Notes: a model not told the origin generated them from the sequence alone. Shown: positions 1-9,104, numbered from the stretch's first letter. The stretch: 64,000 nucleotides of DNA from Bacteroidetes bacterium UBA6221 (GCA_002421685.1 DISB01000023.1:62001-126000), one strand, 5' to 3'. A program made the numbers and translations.

Positions 1-379
1 GGTCTACCAGTAGCGATGTAAGCCTGTTCAGCACATCCAGTCGCACAGGGGTATCATTGATAAAAGCCCTCGATTTACCGCTTGTATTTATTTCCCTGCG
101 TATAATACATACATCTTCATAATCTATATCTTCCTCCCGCAGGGCAGCTTCAAAAGCTTCATTACCCTTTACATCAAACGACGCCTCTACTACGCACTTC
201 TCATCTTTGTTGATAAGAACCGTTGTATCAGCCCGCTCACCCAATATTAGCGATAGCGCACCTAATATGATACTCTTACCCGCGCCGGTTTCCCCGGTCA
301 CGATGTTGAGCCCTGCGGCTGGTTTTACCTCCAGTTGGTCTATGATGGCGTAATTGCTGATGCTGAGTTTCTGTAACAT
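1..379 (-). CDS. recN: DNA repair ATPase RecN, N-terminal part (gene runs off the window)
   Basis: The product is an SMC-like ATPase that acts in recombinational repair of double-strand breaks. Only the first 126 or so residues are inside the window; the rest lies to the left of position 1. The translation opens MLQKLSISNYAIIDQLEV, the usual RecN start, followed by the Walker A motif GETGAGKS near residues 29-36, then LGERADT and a strand-rich ABC-ATPase segment ending in NTSGKSRAFIND. The ATG at 379 is chosen because it gives the canonical N-terminus. It is divergent from the rlmI-type gene, with about 85 bases between the starts. Truncation here is only the window edge. Confidence 0.93.
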   Translation of the reverse strand, partial: MLQKLSISNYAIIDQLEVKPAAGLNIVTGETGAGKSIILGALSLILGERADTTVLINKDEKCVVEASFDVKGNEAFEAALREEDIDYEDVCIIRREINTSGKSRAFINDTPVRLDVLNRLTSLLVD

Positions 380-451
380 ATCGGCTGGCACAAAAGTAAA
401 GAACTATATGGCAGATTATAAAAGGAAAAAGAAAGAGACAGGGGGTTTATA

Positions 452-459
452 TACTTTTG
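452..459 (+). promoter_or_regulatory. Bacteroidota -7 element of the rlmI-type gene
   Basis: TACTTTTG matches the Bacteroidota -7 consensus TAnnTTTG. It ends only four bases before the ATG at 464, so the transcript would be leaderless or nearly so. No good -33 TTTG was found at the right spacing. Confidence 0.5.
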
Positions 460-463
460 CGCC

Positions 464-1636
464 ATGGCTAAGTTTTTCCTGCGTAAAAAAATAGGCGACC
501 GTGTGGTAAACGGGCATCCATGGGTATTTTCCAACGAGTTGGGCGATACAGAGGGCGATTGCCAACCCGGTGATATAGTAGAAGTATATTCATATAATGG
601 TTCTTTTATCGGTAAAGGCTACGTGAACCCATCTTCTCAAATAAGGATACGCATACTCAGCAGGGATAAAGATGAGCAGATAGACAATCAATTCTTTTAT
701 AATAAAATAAAGGCAGCATGGGAGTACAGGCAGCAGATAGGATATATTGAAAACTGCCGCCTCATTTTTGGTGAAGCCGATGAATTGCCCGCGCTTATTA
801 TTGACAAGTTCAACGACTACTTTGTAATACAAACCCTGGCGCTCGGCATTGACATATGGAAGGGTGCGATAGTGGAAGCCTTGCAAAAAATCTTCAAGCC
901 CAAAGGTATATATGAGCGGAACGATGTACCGGTGCGCGAGGTAGAAGGGCTGCCGCAGCAAAAGGGATTCCTGTCTGAGCCCTTTGATACCAACATCATA
1001 TTGAATGAAAACGGCCTGAAATTCCATGTGGACATAGTCAACGGGCAAAAGACCGGTTACTTCCTCGACCAGCAGGACAACCGCAGGGCTATTGAACACA
1101 TTGTAAAAGGTGCAGATGTACTGGAAGGCTTTTGTTATACGGGCACTTTCTCTCTCCATGCTGCGCACTACGGCGCTAAGTCAGTGCTGGGACTGGATAT
1201 ATCAGAAAAAGCTGTGGCCACGGCTACCGCCAACGCGCAACTGAACGGCTACGAAGACATCTGCAAATTCCAAACTGTAAACGCTTTCGATGTATTAAAA
1301 AACTGGTCCAAAGAAGGCAAAAAATATGACGTAGTGATGCTGGACCCACCCGCCTTTACCAAGAGCAGGGCTAATATCCAGAAAGCAATCACCGGCTATA
1401 AAGAAATAAACCTGCGCGGGATGAAGCTGGTAAAACCGGGCGGCTTCCTGGTAACAGCATCATGCACCAACCTGGTGCCACCTGACATGTTCCTGAAAAC
1501 GATAGAGATGGCAGCCAAAGATGCTAAGCGTAAGCTACGGCAGGTAACCTGGCAAACACAGGCGTCAGACCACCCCATACTCTGGCATATACCTACTACA
1601 CAATACCTGAAATTTTTGATTGTGCAGGTACTATAA
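464..1636 (+). CDS. rlmI: RlmI-type class I SAM-dependent 23S rRNA cytosine methyltransferase
   Basis: This 390-residue protein has the RlmI/YccW layout. An N-terminal PUA domain covers about residues 1-75 (MAKFFLRKKIGDRVVNGHPW, then GKGYVNPSSQIRIRIL). A middle domain includes FGEADELPALIIDKF. A Rossmann methyltransferase domain begins near residue 215 with LEGFCYTGTFSLHAA (SAM binding), then VLGLDIS and the catalytic-site motif MLDPPAFTKSR. E. coli RlmI makes m5C1962 in 23S rRNA; the same activity is inferred here. The ATG at 464 follows a -7 element by four bases and has no Shine-Dalgarno sequence. The gene ends in a bidirectional terminator shared with the convergent BNR-repeat gene. Confidence 0.85.
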   Translation: MAKFFLRKKIGDRVVNGHPWVFSNELGDTEGDCQPGDIVEVYSYNGSFIGKGYVNPSSQIRIRILSRDKDEQIDNQFFYNKIKAAWEYRQQIGYIENCRLIFGEADELPALIIDKFNDYFVIQTLALGIDIWKGAIVEALQKIFKPKGIYERNDVPVREVEGLPQQKGFLSEPFDTNIILNENGLKFHVDIVNGQKTGYFLDQQDNRRAIEHIVKGADVLEGFCYTGTFSLHAAHYGAKSVLGLDISEKAVATATANAQLNGYEDICKFQTVNAFDVLKNWSKEGKKYDVVMLDPPAFTKSRANIQKAITGYKEINLRGMKLVKPGGFLVTASCTNLVPPDMFLKTIEMAAKDAKRKLRQVTWQTQASDHPILWHIPTTQYLKFLIVQVL

Positions 1637-1670
1637 TATTAAAAGCGGCCTTTCAGCCGCTTTTAATATT
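1635..1670. terminator. Bidirectional terminator between rlmI-type gene and BNR-repeat gene
   Basis: A perfect 15-base inverted repeat (AATATTAAAAGCGGC and its complement) surrounds a six-base loop. The arms give a T-rich tail on both strands. It starts within the stop codon of the plus-strand gene and ends just before the stop of the minus-strand gene. Confidence 0.85.
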
Positions 1671-1672
1671 AT

Positions 1673-4330
1673 TTATTGCAGTATGACCCGTTTTCGCCCC
1701 AACACCGCCCGTTCATCTCTTAATTCCACTATATATACACCCGATGCCAGGTTTTCAGTAGTAATATCTGCCTGCCCCCCGGTGAATGTGCTTTCCCTGC
1801 GCCATACGGTTTTACCTGTGTAATCTATGATGTTTACTGTAATGGCTTTCCCCGCCACCATCGATGGCCCGGCTATCATCTTGAAATTATTCTTCGCAGG
1901 ATTGGGCGCTATTTTAAATACATCTTCAGCATAAGGTATCACTATTACAATATCTGTTGAGTCGGTAGTATCTGTTGTATCCGGGGGTATTACTGAACCT
2001 TGCAACACCGAACTCCACATGCCGCGCCCATATGTGGCGGCCCATATCTCTTTAGTTGTGTTATTAATGCCTAAGTCCAGTACTTCTATAAATGGCATGT
2101 TCTTGCGGAACGACGCCCACGCACCAGCTGTAGATGTATCCATATAATACACGCCCAGGTCGGTACCTACATACATAACATTGTATGCAGTGTCATATTC
2201 AAAGCAGCGCACCGGCACATTGGGCAAACCGGAGTTTATCAGCGACCATGCCCCTTTATTATACTCCGCAACTTTAGCCGTATTATAACCACTGAAAGTA
2301 AGATAGAACCTGCCACTGTCTGCAGGGTGTGGCTTGATGTCAGATATCGTTCCCGTGTACGGAACAATAATTGTATCAAAGGTTGCCGTATTGCCGCGCA
2401 CATAATTATCTGCGTAGAACACCACCTGTGTATCGGGGAATATGGCATAAATAGTCGGTGTAGGACCGCCTGTCATGGCCAGCCTCGCGCAGTTATCACC
2501 TGTTATGGCAGTACCCTGTATAGACATCCATGTATCACCCCTGTCCGGGCTGAAATAGATATGCTTATACCCTGCGATAAGATGCTTGTTGCTGTCGGGG
2601 GTTATCAGGTAGGGAGTGATCCATGCGCCCGAAGGATTATTGGGCATATTGTCCTGTAGGTTAACAAAATTATTACCGCCATTCACCGTGCGGTTTATAG
2701 AACCTCCGTTCTGTGTAGCGGTGTAAAATACATTCGAGTCCAGTGGGTCTGCCTGGCATTCCATACCGTCACCACCGGTAACATCGTACCATATACCACC
2801 TTGCAAACCCTTGGTACCATTGTCCTGACAACCGCCTAAAACCCCGGTTGCTACATTACTCACAGCATTCCTGTAGAATTGAGTTACACTCAGCCCATGA
2901 GAAATATCTGTCCATAACAGGCTGGACGGGTTCCGGGTTTTGTATATCCCACCGTCATTACATTCAAAAAGTTCTTTAGTTAGCGGGTGGTATACATAAT
3001 AATGTTTGTCGGCATGTACCTCCACAATTCCGGGAAAGTTGGAGTACCATTCGGTGGCCAGTGTCCATGTGCTTCCTCCATTTGTAGAGCCATATGTGTT
3101 CACACCACCTGCAAATACAATATTCGGATTATCAGGATGTATTGCAAATGCAAGGTCGTACCAACCCTGGTTGCCACAACCTTTTCCGTTTAAACTTCCA
3201 ACTATCAGGTCGCCTGTTTTTACGCTGGACGAACTGGTGTTACAACTGGTTCCGGCAGGCGCATACTTCAGCGTAAATGTTTTTCCGGTATCCACTGATT
3301 CGTAAATACCCATCAGGCCGTTTGTATTGTTGCACACCATAGCGCGTACCAGGCCTACATTTGCCGGTGTCACAGCCAACGCTATACGACGCGCATCGTT
3401 GAAGTTGGTCACCACACTCCATGTATTACCCCCATTCGCAGAACGGTATATTTCCCTGTTGCCGTCATTTCTAGATGCGTACATGATGCCGGTATCGGTG
3501 GGGTGATATATTACCTGTATGAAATTGCCGGACTGCTTATTCGTCCAGGTCGTACCGCCGTTGTACGATTTATAAATGCCCACACTGGTAGCCAGGGTGA
3601 GAGAATTGGTATCCTGCGGATTAATGAGCAACCAATTGGTAGTCCTGCCCTGCGATGTGGTCCACGACATGCCGGTAGTGTTCCATGTCTGCCCGCCGTC
3701 GGTCGACTTCAGTACTCCTATACTGTTATTATTATTGTAGGTGGCGCTACCGCCATCACGGTCGCCCGTACACAGGTATATGGTGTTAGTGTTCAGCGGG
3801 TTTACATCTATATCCGATACGTCTGTCCTTGGCAGGCCGTCAGATAACGAGGTCCATGTCTGCCCGTCGTTGGTGGTCTTCCATATTCCTCCTCCCGATG
3901 CACCTACCCAATAGGTATTACTATCTGTAGGGTGAAACTCCACACAGTTGATCCGCCCTATACCTCCATAACCGCTATATGAGTTGAAAGGCCCCTGTAG
4001 TTTCCAGTCCGACTGATCGGCGGTGGTTTTCATCCTGGTCCGGTCCAGTTTCAGCATTTCAATATAATTGGCTGCTGCTGATACCATGTAGCCGTTTTGG
4101 TCCAGGTGGTGTTCCCAATACCAGCGCCAGCGGTCAAACTGGTAATGCTTACCTTCTCTTATTTTGCCGCCTTCTTCTTCGCGGGTTCTATGAACGCCAT
4201 GTTCTTGCTCGTACTCCCTCACTATGTCAGCCAGTTTCACCGGTTTGCCATTCGCGTCTTCTATCAGCGGTTGCGCATGCACACCCGTAGCCAGCAAACC
4301 AGAAACGCACAATAAGTATAATTTCTTCAT
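1673..4330 (-). CDS. Secreted BNR/sortilin-type beta-propeller protein with T9SS type A sorting domain
   Basis: This 885-residue protein starts with a signal peptide (MKKLYLLCVSGLLATGVHAQ). From about residue 120 on it carries many BNR/VPS10-like blades, recognisable by repeats such as GGGIWKTTNDGQTWTSLSDG and GVLKSTDGGQTWN. Around residues 800-885 a T9SS type A sorting domain is seen: FKIAPNPAKNNFKM, then LASGVYIVELRD. It is therefore exported to the outer membrane surface or medium. The sequence shows a double beta-propeller architecture seen in sortilin-like and glycoside-hydrolase-family-74-like proteins, but no catalytic residues could be assigned, so no enzyme activity is claimed. It is monocistronic and convergent with the rlmI-type gene. 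Confidence 0.8.
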   Translation of the reverse strand: MKKLYLLCVSGLLATGVHAQPLIEDANGKPVKLADIVREYEQEHGVHRTREEEGGKIREGKHYQFDRWRWYWEHHLDQNGYMVSAAANYIEMLKLDRTRMKTTADQSDWKLQGPFNSYSGYGGIGRINCVEFHPTDSNTYWVGASGGGIWKTTNDGQTWTSLSDGLPRTDVSDIDVNPLNTNTIYLCTGDRDGGSATYNNNNSIGVLKSTDGGQTWNTTGMSWTTSQGRTTNWLLINPQDTNSLTLATSVGIYKSYNGGTTWTNKQSGNFIQVIYHPTDTGIMYASRNDGNREIYRSANGGNTWSVVTNFNDARRIALAVTPANVGLVRAMVCNNTNGLMGIYESVDTGKTFTLKYAPAGTSCNTSSSSVKTGDLIVGSLNGKGCGNQGWYDLAFAIHPDNPNIVFAGGVNTYGSTNGGSTWTLATEWYSNFPGIVEVHADKHYYVYHPLTKELFECNDGGIYKTRNPSSLLWTDISHGLSVTQFYRNAVSNVATGVLGGCQDNGTKGLQGGIWYDVTGGDGMECQADPLDSNVFYTATQNGGSINRTVNGGNNFVNLQDNMPNNPSGAWITPYLITPDSNKHLIAGYKHIYFSPDRGDTWMSIQGTAITGDNCARLAMTGGPTPTIYAIFPDTQVVFYADNYVRGNTATFDTIIVPYTGTISDIKPHPADSGRFYLTFSGYNTAKVAEYNKGAWSLINSGLPNVPVRCFEYDTAYNVMYVGTDLGVYYMDTSTAGAWASFRKNMPFIEVLDLGINNTTKEIWAATYGRGMWSSVLQGSVIPPDTTDTTDSTDIVIVIPYAEDVFKIAPNPAKNNFKMIAGPSMVAGKAITVNIIDYTGKTVWRRESTFTGGQADITTENLASGVYIVELRDERAVLGRKRVILQ

Positions 4331-4432
4331 ATTCTAAGATTCTCCAATCGATATAGCTTGCTAAAATATTGAATTATCCGCTAATAAAAGAATGAATTTC
4401 ATCATGTATGAACAATCGGAGTGGTCAATATT

Positions 4433-4440
4433 TATATTTA
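4433..4440 (+). promoter_or_regulatory. Candidate -7 element of the DUF1801 gene
   Basis: TATATTTA matches seven of eight positions of TAnnTTTG and ends six bases before the preferred ATG at 4447. It is the main reason for rejecting the upstream start at 4408. Confidence 0.35.
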
Positions 4441-4446
4441 CAGGTT

Positions 4447-4830
4447 ATGGCCAACACATCAGCTATTCAGGACTTTCTCAGCAACTATGATGACACCATC
4501 TTTGCCAACGCTATGCAATTGCGTCAGCTTATCCTCTCCGCTTTGCCTGCCGTTACCGAGCAGTTGGACATGCCCGCAGGAATGATAGCTTACTGTTACG
4601 GGCAAAAATATGCTGAAATGGTCTGTACTATTATTCCATCAAAGAAGGGGCTGAAACTGGGCTTCAATCGCGGTGTAGACCTGCCCGACCCTGGTAACCG
4701 GCTGAAAGGCTCCGGAAAAACATCGAGGTATGTCGTAATAAAAAGCAACGCAGATATCGCCAATCCCGTATTGGGGCAACTGCTTAAGGATGCGTATACG
4801 GCTTACCTGGAGAGGACTTCCCCTGCGTAA
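4447..4830 (+). CDS. DUF1801 domain protein
   Basis: This 127-residue protein matches the DUF1801 (YdhG-like) fold: TSAIQDFLSNYDDTIFANAM at the N-terminus, then LDMPAGMIAYCYGQKYAEM and IIPSKKGLKLGFNRGVDLPD in the middle, and a helical end. Members of the family include proteins proposed as iron chaperones; the function is not established. An earlier in-frame ATG at 4408 is possible, but a -7-like element (TATATTTA, 4433-4440) lies between the two, so the start at 4447 is preferred; the transcript would be nearly leaderless. It converges on the SulP gene with only two bases between stops. Confidence 0.7.
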   Translation: MANTSAIQDFLSNYDDTIFANAMQLRQLILSALPAVTEQLDMPAGMIAYCYGQKYAEMVCTIIPSKKGLKLGFNRGVDLPDPGNRLKGSGKTSRYVVIKSNADIANPVLGQLLKDAYTAYLERTSPA

Positions 4831-4832
4831 AG

Positions 4833-6488
4833 CTACCCCTGCAATACTTTTTTACTGCGCTCAATTGCGTCGTCAAAACTACGTACGATATTGGCTTTAC
4901 CTATCTTAAAGGCAAGGCGGGCTTTGGTTAATTCCTTCATTACCTGGTCGCTGTACAATTCTGAGAGGATAATGGTTGTACCGCTTTGCTGCGCGTCGTG
5001 GATAATATCCTTCATAGCATGTATTCCCGTAGCGTCTATGATAGGTACGTTCCTCATTCTTACCACCAGCACCTTTGGGGGTGTTTTTATTACGCTCATA
5101 GCATCTTTAAACTTGTAGGCTGCGCCAAAAAACATGGGTCCGTTTATTTCAAACACTTCCACACCTTCCGGCAATTGCTCGTCAAGTTCTTCTGTATCAG
5201 AGATCGAGGTCATTTGAGTAACAGAACTTGTCTTCAATACTTTCCTCATAAACAAAAACACCGCCGTTATCATCCCCACTTCAATTGCTATCGTCAGGTC
5301 GGCCAGGACGGTCAGGAAAAAGGTGATAAGCAGGACTGCGGCATCGCTTTTGGAACCCCGCAGGATGAATACGAAATGTTTCAACTCGCTCATATTCCAG
5401 GCCACCACTATGAGTATGCCAGCCAGTGTAGCCATAGGTATGTATGCCGCCCATTTGCCCACAAACAGCAAAATGAGCAGCAATGTAACCGCATGGACGA
5501 TACCGGCCACCGGTGTGGTAGCTCCGTTTTTGACATTGGTAGCGGTACGGGCTATCGCTCCGGTAGCAGGTATACCGCCAAACATCGCCGAACCTATATT
5601 TGCTATACCCTGCCCTATCAGTTCTGTATTCGAGCGATGGTTACCCCTTATCATACCATCGGCCACAACGGCGGAAAGCAGTGATTCGATACCACCGAGC
5701 AGGGCTATTGTCACTGCCGGTTTTATCAACTCACGGACAACTGAAAAATTAACTTCAGGAAGAACGGGTGCGGGAATCGAAGAGGGTATGGAACCAAAAC
5801 GGCTGCCTATAGTTTCCACCGGAAGTTTTAAAAAATACGCTGCGACCGTGGTAATAATAATAGCCACCAGCGAGCCGGGCACTTTGGGCGTCACCCTCTG
5901 CCACTGCGTTACTACCAGTATAGTTACTATTGCGATAACCACCGCGTACACGTTTGTGCTGCCGATATGCTTCGCAAACTCCACCCATTTTTCGATAAAT
6001 TCCGCCGGAACAGCGCCCATCTCCAGCCCCAGGAAATCTTTCATTTGCGCCGAGAAGATGATCACTGCAATGCCGGTAGTAAATCCTGCAATAAGCGGGA
6101 AGGGAATGAATTTGATGACCATACCCAGCCTTGCAATACCCATGGCTATAAGTATTATGCCAGCCATGAAGGTAGCGATGATAAGGCCACTGATACCAAA
6201 CTGCTGCACTATGCCATACACTACTACGATAAACGCGCCCGTTGGTCCGCCTATCTGCACCCGGCTGCCGCCCAGGGCAGATATCAGGAACCCTGCTATC
6301 ACTGCGGTTATCAATCCTTTGTCGGGTGATACGCCTGATGCAATACCGAAGGCGATAGCCAACGGCAGCGCTACTACACCCACGATGACGCCGGCTACAA
6401 GGTCCTTGAAGAACTTTTGCCTGTTGTAATCCTTAAAAGTATCAATGATTTTAGGTCTGAATATGACCTGCTTTTGGTGCTTCGACAT
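4833..6488 (-). CDS. SulP family anion transporter with STAS domain
   Basis: This 551-residue inner-membrane protein belongs to the SLC26/SulP family. It has about a dozen membrane segments from residue 30 to 410, starting FFKDLVAGVIVGVVALPLAI, the family signature. A cytoplasmic STAS domain follows (about 430-550) with the phosphorylation-loop-like motif PIIDATGIHAM. Family members carry sulfate, bicarbonate or other anions. The gene directly follows a carbonic anhydrase gene with a three-base gap on the same strand, which favours bicarbonate or CO2-linked transport, but this is inference. Expression is probably driven from the promoter in front of the carbonic anhydrase, where a double FNR-like operator lies. 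Confidence 0.88.
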   Translation of the reverse strand: MSKHQKQVIFRPKIIDTFKDYNRQKFFKDLVAGVIVGVVALPLAIAFGIASGVSPDKGLITAVIAGFLISALGGSRVQIGGPTGAFIVVVYGIVQQFGISGLIIATFMAGIILIAMGIARLGMVIKFIPFPLIAGFTTGIAVIIFSAQMKDFLGLEMGAVPAEFIEKWVEFAKHIGSTNVYAVVIAIVTILVVTQWQRVTPKVPGSLVAIIITTVAAYFLKLPVETIGSRFGSIPSSIPAPVLPEVNFSVVRELIKPAVTIALLGGIESLLSAVVADGMIRGNHRSNTELIGQGIANIGSAMFGGIPATGAIARTATNVKNGATTPVAGIVHAVTLLLILLFVGKWAAYIPMATLAGILIVVAWNMSELKHFVFILRGSKSDAAVLLITFFLTVLADLTIAIEVGMITAVFLFMRKVLKTSSVTQMTSISDTEELDEQLPEGVEVFEINGPMFFGAAYKFKDAMSVIKTPPKVLVVRMRNVPIIDATGIHAMKDIIHDAQQSGTTIILSELYSDQVMKELTKARLAFKIGKANIVRSFDDAIERSKKVLQG

Positions 6489-6491
6489 AGA

Positions 6492-7184
6492 TTATTTAAT
6501 AAACGCTACTTTACCGTCAACCATGCTGTACACAGCGCCGGTTATGTGAAGTTGTGATTCGCCCAGCCGCTCGCGGATAATGTCGCTATGCACCACCAAC
6601 TGGCGAATACCATGTATAACATTTGCCTTTACATACATATCGGTGTTTTCACTTCGGTGCATACGCAGGTTTTGTATCTCCGTTTCGCCGGCTATACTGT
6701 CCACAATGTGCTTTATGTAGCCGGTCAACTCGGTGCTGTCCAGGTAGGCCTGTATTGCCCCACATCGCTCATGTCCCATCACTACTACCAACTTTACGTC
6801 CAGGTGTTCAACGGCATATTCTACACTTCCTATTTCAATAGGGCCGATAACATTCCCCGCCGTCCTGATAACAAAGAGGTCGCCCAGGCCCTGGTCAAAT
6901 ACCAGTTCGGGGCTCACCCGCGAGTCTGAACAACAGATGATCACCGCATTGGGATGCTGCCCGGCTGACATTTTCCTCACAATTGAAATATTGTCAGACG
7001 GACGGCGCGGCTGTGTCGTATGAAACCTCGTATTGCCTTCGGCCAGCGAAGCTAAAGGTCCTCGTTCTTCGGTTCTTACTTGATAATCGTCACGGCTGCA
7101 AGACACTGTCAGCATAAAGACAAGCACGCATATGCACATCAGGAAGTAAGCGGAGACTCGTTTCATCTTTATCTTGACCGGCAT
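6492..7184 (-). CDS. Beta-class carbonic anhydrase, predicted lipoprotein
   Basis: The enzyme interconverts CO2 and bicarbonate. Zinc ligands are visible as C-x-D-S-R in CCSDSRVSPE, and H-x2-C in VVMGHERCGAIQAY. Unlike cytoplasmic relatives it has an N-terminal lipoprotein signal (MKRVSAYFLMCICVLVFML, then TVSC), so it should sit outside the cytoplasmic membrane. The longest frame opens with TTG at 7199; ATGs at 7184 and 7166 are better. The one at 7166 gives the cleanest signal peptide, the one at 7184 adds MPVKIK. It is the first gene of an operon with the SulP transporter. A -7 element lies about 50 bases upstream, and tandem FNR-like boxes are placed at roughly -42 and -64 from the predicted transcript start. 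Confidence 0.87.
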   Translation of the reverse strand: MPVKIKMKRVSAYFLMCICVLVFMLTVSCSRDDYQVRTEERGPLASLAEGNTRFHTTQPRRPSDNISIVRKMSAGQHPNAVIICCSDSRVSPELVFDQGLGDLFVIRTAGNVIGPIEIGSVEYAVEHLDVKLVVVMGHERCGAIQAYLDSTELTGYIKHIVDSIAGETEIQNLRMHRSENTDMYVKANVIHGIRQLVVHSDIIRERLGESQLHITGAVYSMVDGKVAFIK

Positions 7185-7233
7185 ATCGACCTGTTGCAAA
7201 CAGCAACTTTTCGATAGTTTTGTACAAGCGATA

Positions 7234-7241
7234 CAAAGTTA
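7234..7241 (-). promoter_or_regulatory. -7 element of the carbonic anhydrase/SulP operon
   Basis: Read on the minus strand, TAACTTTG fits TAnnTTTG exactly. No TTTG -33 element is seen at normal spacing. That spot is next to the FNR-like operator at 7263-7298, as expected for an activator-dependent promoter. Confidence 0.5.
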
Positions 7242-7262
7242 CACCTGTCATATCTTTTTGCC

Positions 7263-7298
7263 CTGATTTTTGTCAATCCAGAAATTGATTAAAATCAG
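7263..7298. promoter_or_regulatory. Double FNR-like operator upstream of carbonic anhydrase
   Basis: Two boxes resemble the FNR consensus TTGAT-N4-ATCAA: CTGATTTTTGTCAA (7263-7276) and TTGATTAAAATCAG (7285-7298). Their centres are 22 bases apart, and together they form a 15-base-arm inverted repeat. The first box is identical to a box in front of the Crp/Fnr gene at 13835, where the spacing is also 22. Relative to the predicted start of the minus-strand operon the boxes are near -42 and -64, typical activator positions. Confidence 0.6.
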
Positions 7299-7472
7299 TT
7301 AATACATATGTCTATGTTACTCATAATTAGCCATAAATTTAGTCCTACAGGCGAGATTTCAATTTCCCCGAGACAAAAACCCGATTTGGAGCATAGCACA
7401 AAAATGCAGCAGGAGAACTGTAAAAATCAATCCTTTTACGGGTTTTCTTAACAACCCATTAGCTTATAAAAG

Positions 7473-7504
7473 TTTGATGCGGATTAAATAAGTATATACA
7501 TTTG
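7473..7504 (+). promoter_or_regulatory. Bacteroidota promoter of the 112-residue membrane protein
   Basis: TTTG (7473-7476) and TACATTTG (7497-7504) are separated by 20 bases, a full match to the Bacteroidota -33/-7 pattern. The ATG at 7522 follows 17 bases after the -7 element. Confidence 0.6.
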
Positions 7505-7521
7505 CACATTCCAAGGCTGAT

Positions 7522-7860
7522 ATGCACGCTTACAACAAAAAGAGATTTGACTTTTTTATCGCTATTTTGGCGAGCGTCTTCCTCCTTGCCGCTATTGGGG
7601 CCACACACCATTTTTTTCAAAAGAAGCTGCTCACTTGCCAGGATGACAATGTTGAGGTATCCGTGACCCCTGGAGCAGAAGGGGGCAATGACAATGGGCA
7701 ACCTTTTCAACTGGCATTGAGCCCGGGAGGGTTTATTTATCTTGAAAGAAAGGCTGAAGTAAACTCGCCTGAATTTTCCTGTACAGGACATACCAGGAAA
7801 TTGCTTTCTGAAGCAAGGCTTTATATTTTGTTCCTGCATCTAAAGTCTCATATAGCATAG
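7522..7860 (+). CDS. Small membrane-anchored protein of unknown function
   Basis: This 112-residue product is not recognised. It has an N-terminal charged start (MHAYNKKRFD), one hydrophobic helix (residues 11-28, FFIAILASVFLLAAIGAT), and a mostly polar remainder with two cysteines. The latter part may be extracytoplasmic. A complete -33/-7 promoter lies directly upstream, which supports the plus strand over an overlapping minus-strand frame. It precedes the RND efflux operon by about 160 bases and might be co-transcribed with it, but no shared function can be shown. Confidence 0.5.
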   Translation: MHAYNKKRFDFFIAILASVFLLAAIGATHHFFQKKLLTCQDDNVEVSVTPGAEGGNDNGQPFQLALSPGGFIYLERKAEVNSPEFSCTGHTRKLLSEARLYILFLHLKSHIA

Positions 7861-8018
7861 TTCAATACGCTATATAATCTCCATTTTTTTATCAAACTGT
7901 AGCTGCATTTTTATGTCGATAGACTATTGCAGATGACCTGTCTGGCAAGTTGTGTCTGTCTATAACTAATATTCGTTGCAGTTTTTACCCGGTTCTATTA
8001 TTAAAAATAGTAAAAACT

Positions 8019-9104
8019 ATGATGAAGAACATCTTCATACTCATGGGTTTATCCATCTTGCTGTTACACACAAGTTGCAAATCCGAAAAAGAAAAAAAAG
8101 AGGCCGAAACCCGCTTTTTCGTTACCAGTCCCCTAAAAATTGACACTTCAATAGTCAATGAATATGTATGCCAGATACATTCCATACGCCATATTGAGCT
8201 CCGGGCGCAGGAACGTGGTTACCTGCAGGAAATATTTATTGACGAAGGGCAGTTCGTAAGGAAAGGGCAGCTATTGTTCAGGATCATGCCAAACCTATAC
8301 GAAGCTGAACAGGAGAAGGCGCGCGCTGAAGCTAAAGTAGCCGAAATTGAATACCAGAATACAAAACGGCTTGCTGACGCGAAAATTGTGGCCCCAAATG
8401 AACTGGCGATGGCAAAAGCCAAATACGACAAGGCAAATGCTGAGCTCGCATTGGCACAGGTGCACCTTCGGTTTACCGAGATACGGGCGCCTTTCGACGG
8501 GTTTATAGATCGTTTTCAGGTGAGGCTGGGTAGCCTGGTAGACGAGGGGGATTTGCTGACCACGCTGTCTGACAACAGTAAGATGTGGGTATATTACAAT
8601 GTTCCTGAAGCGGAATACCTGAACTACCGTACAGATGATAAGACAAACGGTAAGAAGCAGGTACAACTATTAATGGCCAATAACCAGCTGTTTGAACACC
8701 CGGGCGTTGTAGAAACTATTGAGGCTGATTTTAACAATGAAACAGGTAATATCGCTTTCAGGGCTACATTCCCTAACCCTGAACAGCTCCTGAGACATGG
8801 CGAAACCGGTAATATACTCATGCAGATTCCATTCAAAAATGCTTTGATTATTCCTCAAAAAGCAACATTCGAAGTACTGGAAAAAAAGTATGTTTTTGTA
8901 GTGGATAAAAATAAAGTGGCGCACCAGAAAGAGGTTACTATCGCAGGTGAAGTGCCTGATTTATACTTCATTGGCGGCGGACTGGCAGAAAGTGACAAAA
9001 TAATAGTAGAGGGTATACGCAAAGTAAAAAACAATGAAAAAATTGACTTTACATACGAAAAGCCGGAAAAAGTAATAGCCAACTTAAAAGTAGCTGTTGA
9101 ATAA
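8019..9104 (+). CDS. RND efflux periplasmic adaptor (membrane fusion lipoprotein)
   Basis: This 361-residue adaptor links the RND pump to the outer-membrane channel. It begins with a lipoprotein signal (MMKNIFILMGLSILLLHTSC). Next come the lipoyl half-motif QERGYLQEIFIDEGQFVRKG, a coiled-coil hairpin (about residues 95-145, rich in Ala, Glu and Lys), the second lipoyl half IRAPFDGFIDRFQVRLGSLV, and beta-barrel and membrane-proximal domains. The longest frame starts at a TTG at 7950; the paired ATGs at 8019/8022 give the signal peptide and are used. It is the first gene of a three-gene operon (27 bases to the pump gene). The substrate is unknown. Confidence 0.9.
   Translation: MMKNIFILMGLSILLLHTSCKSEKEKKEAETRFFVTSPLKIDTSIVNEYVCQIHSIRHIELRAQERGYLQEIFIDEGQFVRKGQLLFRIMPNLYEAEQEKARAEAKVAEIEYQNTKRLADAKIVAPNELAMAKAKYDKANAELALAQVHLRFTEIRAPFDGFIDRFQVRLGSLVDEGDLLTTLSDNSKMWVYYNVPEAEYLNYRTDDKTNGKKQVQLLMANNQLFEHPGVVETIEADFNNETGNIAFRATFPNPEQLLRHGETGNILMQIPFKNALIIPQKATFEVLEKKYVFVVDKNKVAHQKEVTIAGEVPDLYFIGGGLAESDKIIVEGIRKVKNNEKIDFTYEKPEKVIANLKVAVE

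Noticed and set aside
5323..6429. 368-codon plus-strand frame inside the SulP gene
   Set aside because: An antisense shadow of a well-supported transporter, with low-complexity Ala/Ile/Pro content.
7459..7839. Minus-strand frame overlapping the small membrane protein
   Set aside because: The plus-strand alternative has a complete promoter and a clear membrane helix; the minus frame has neither.
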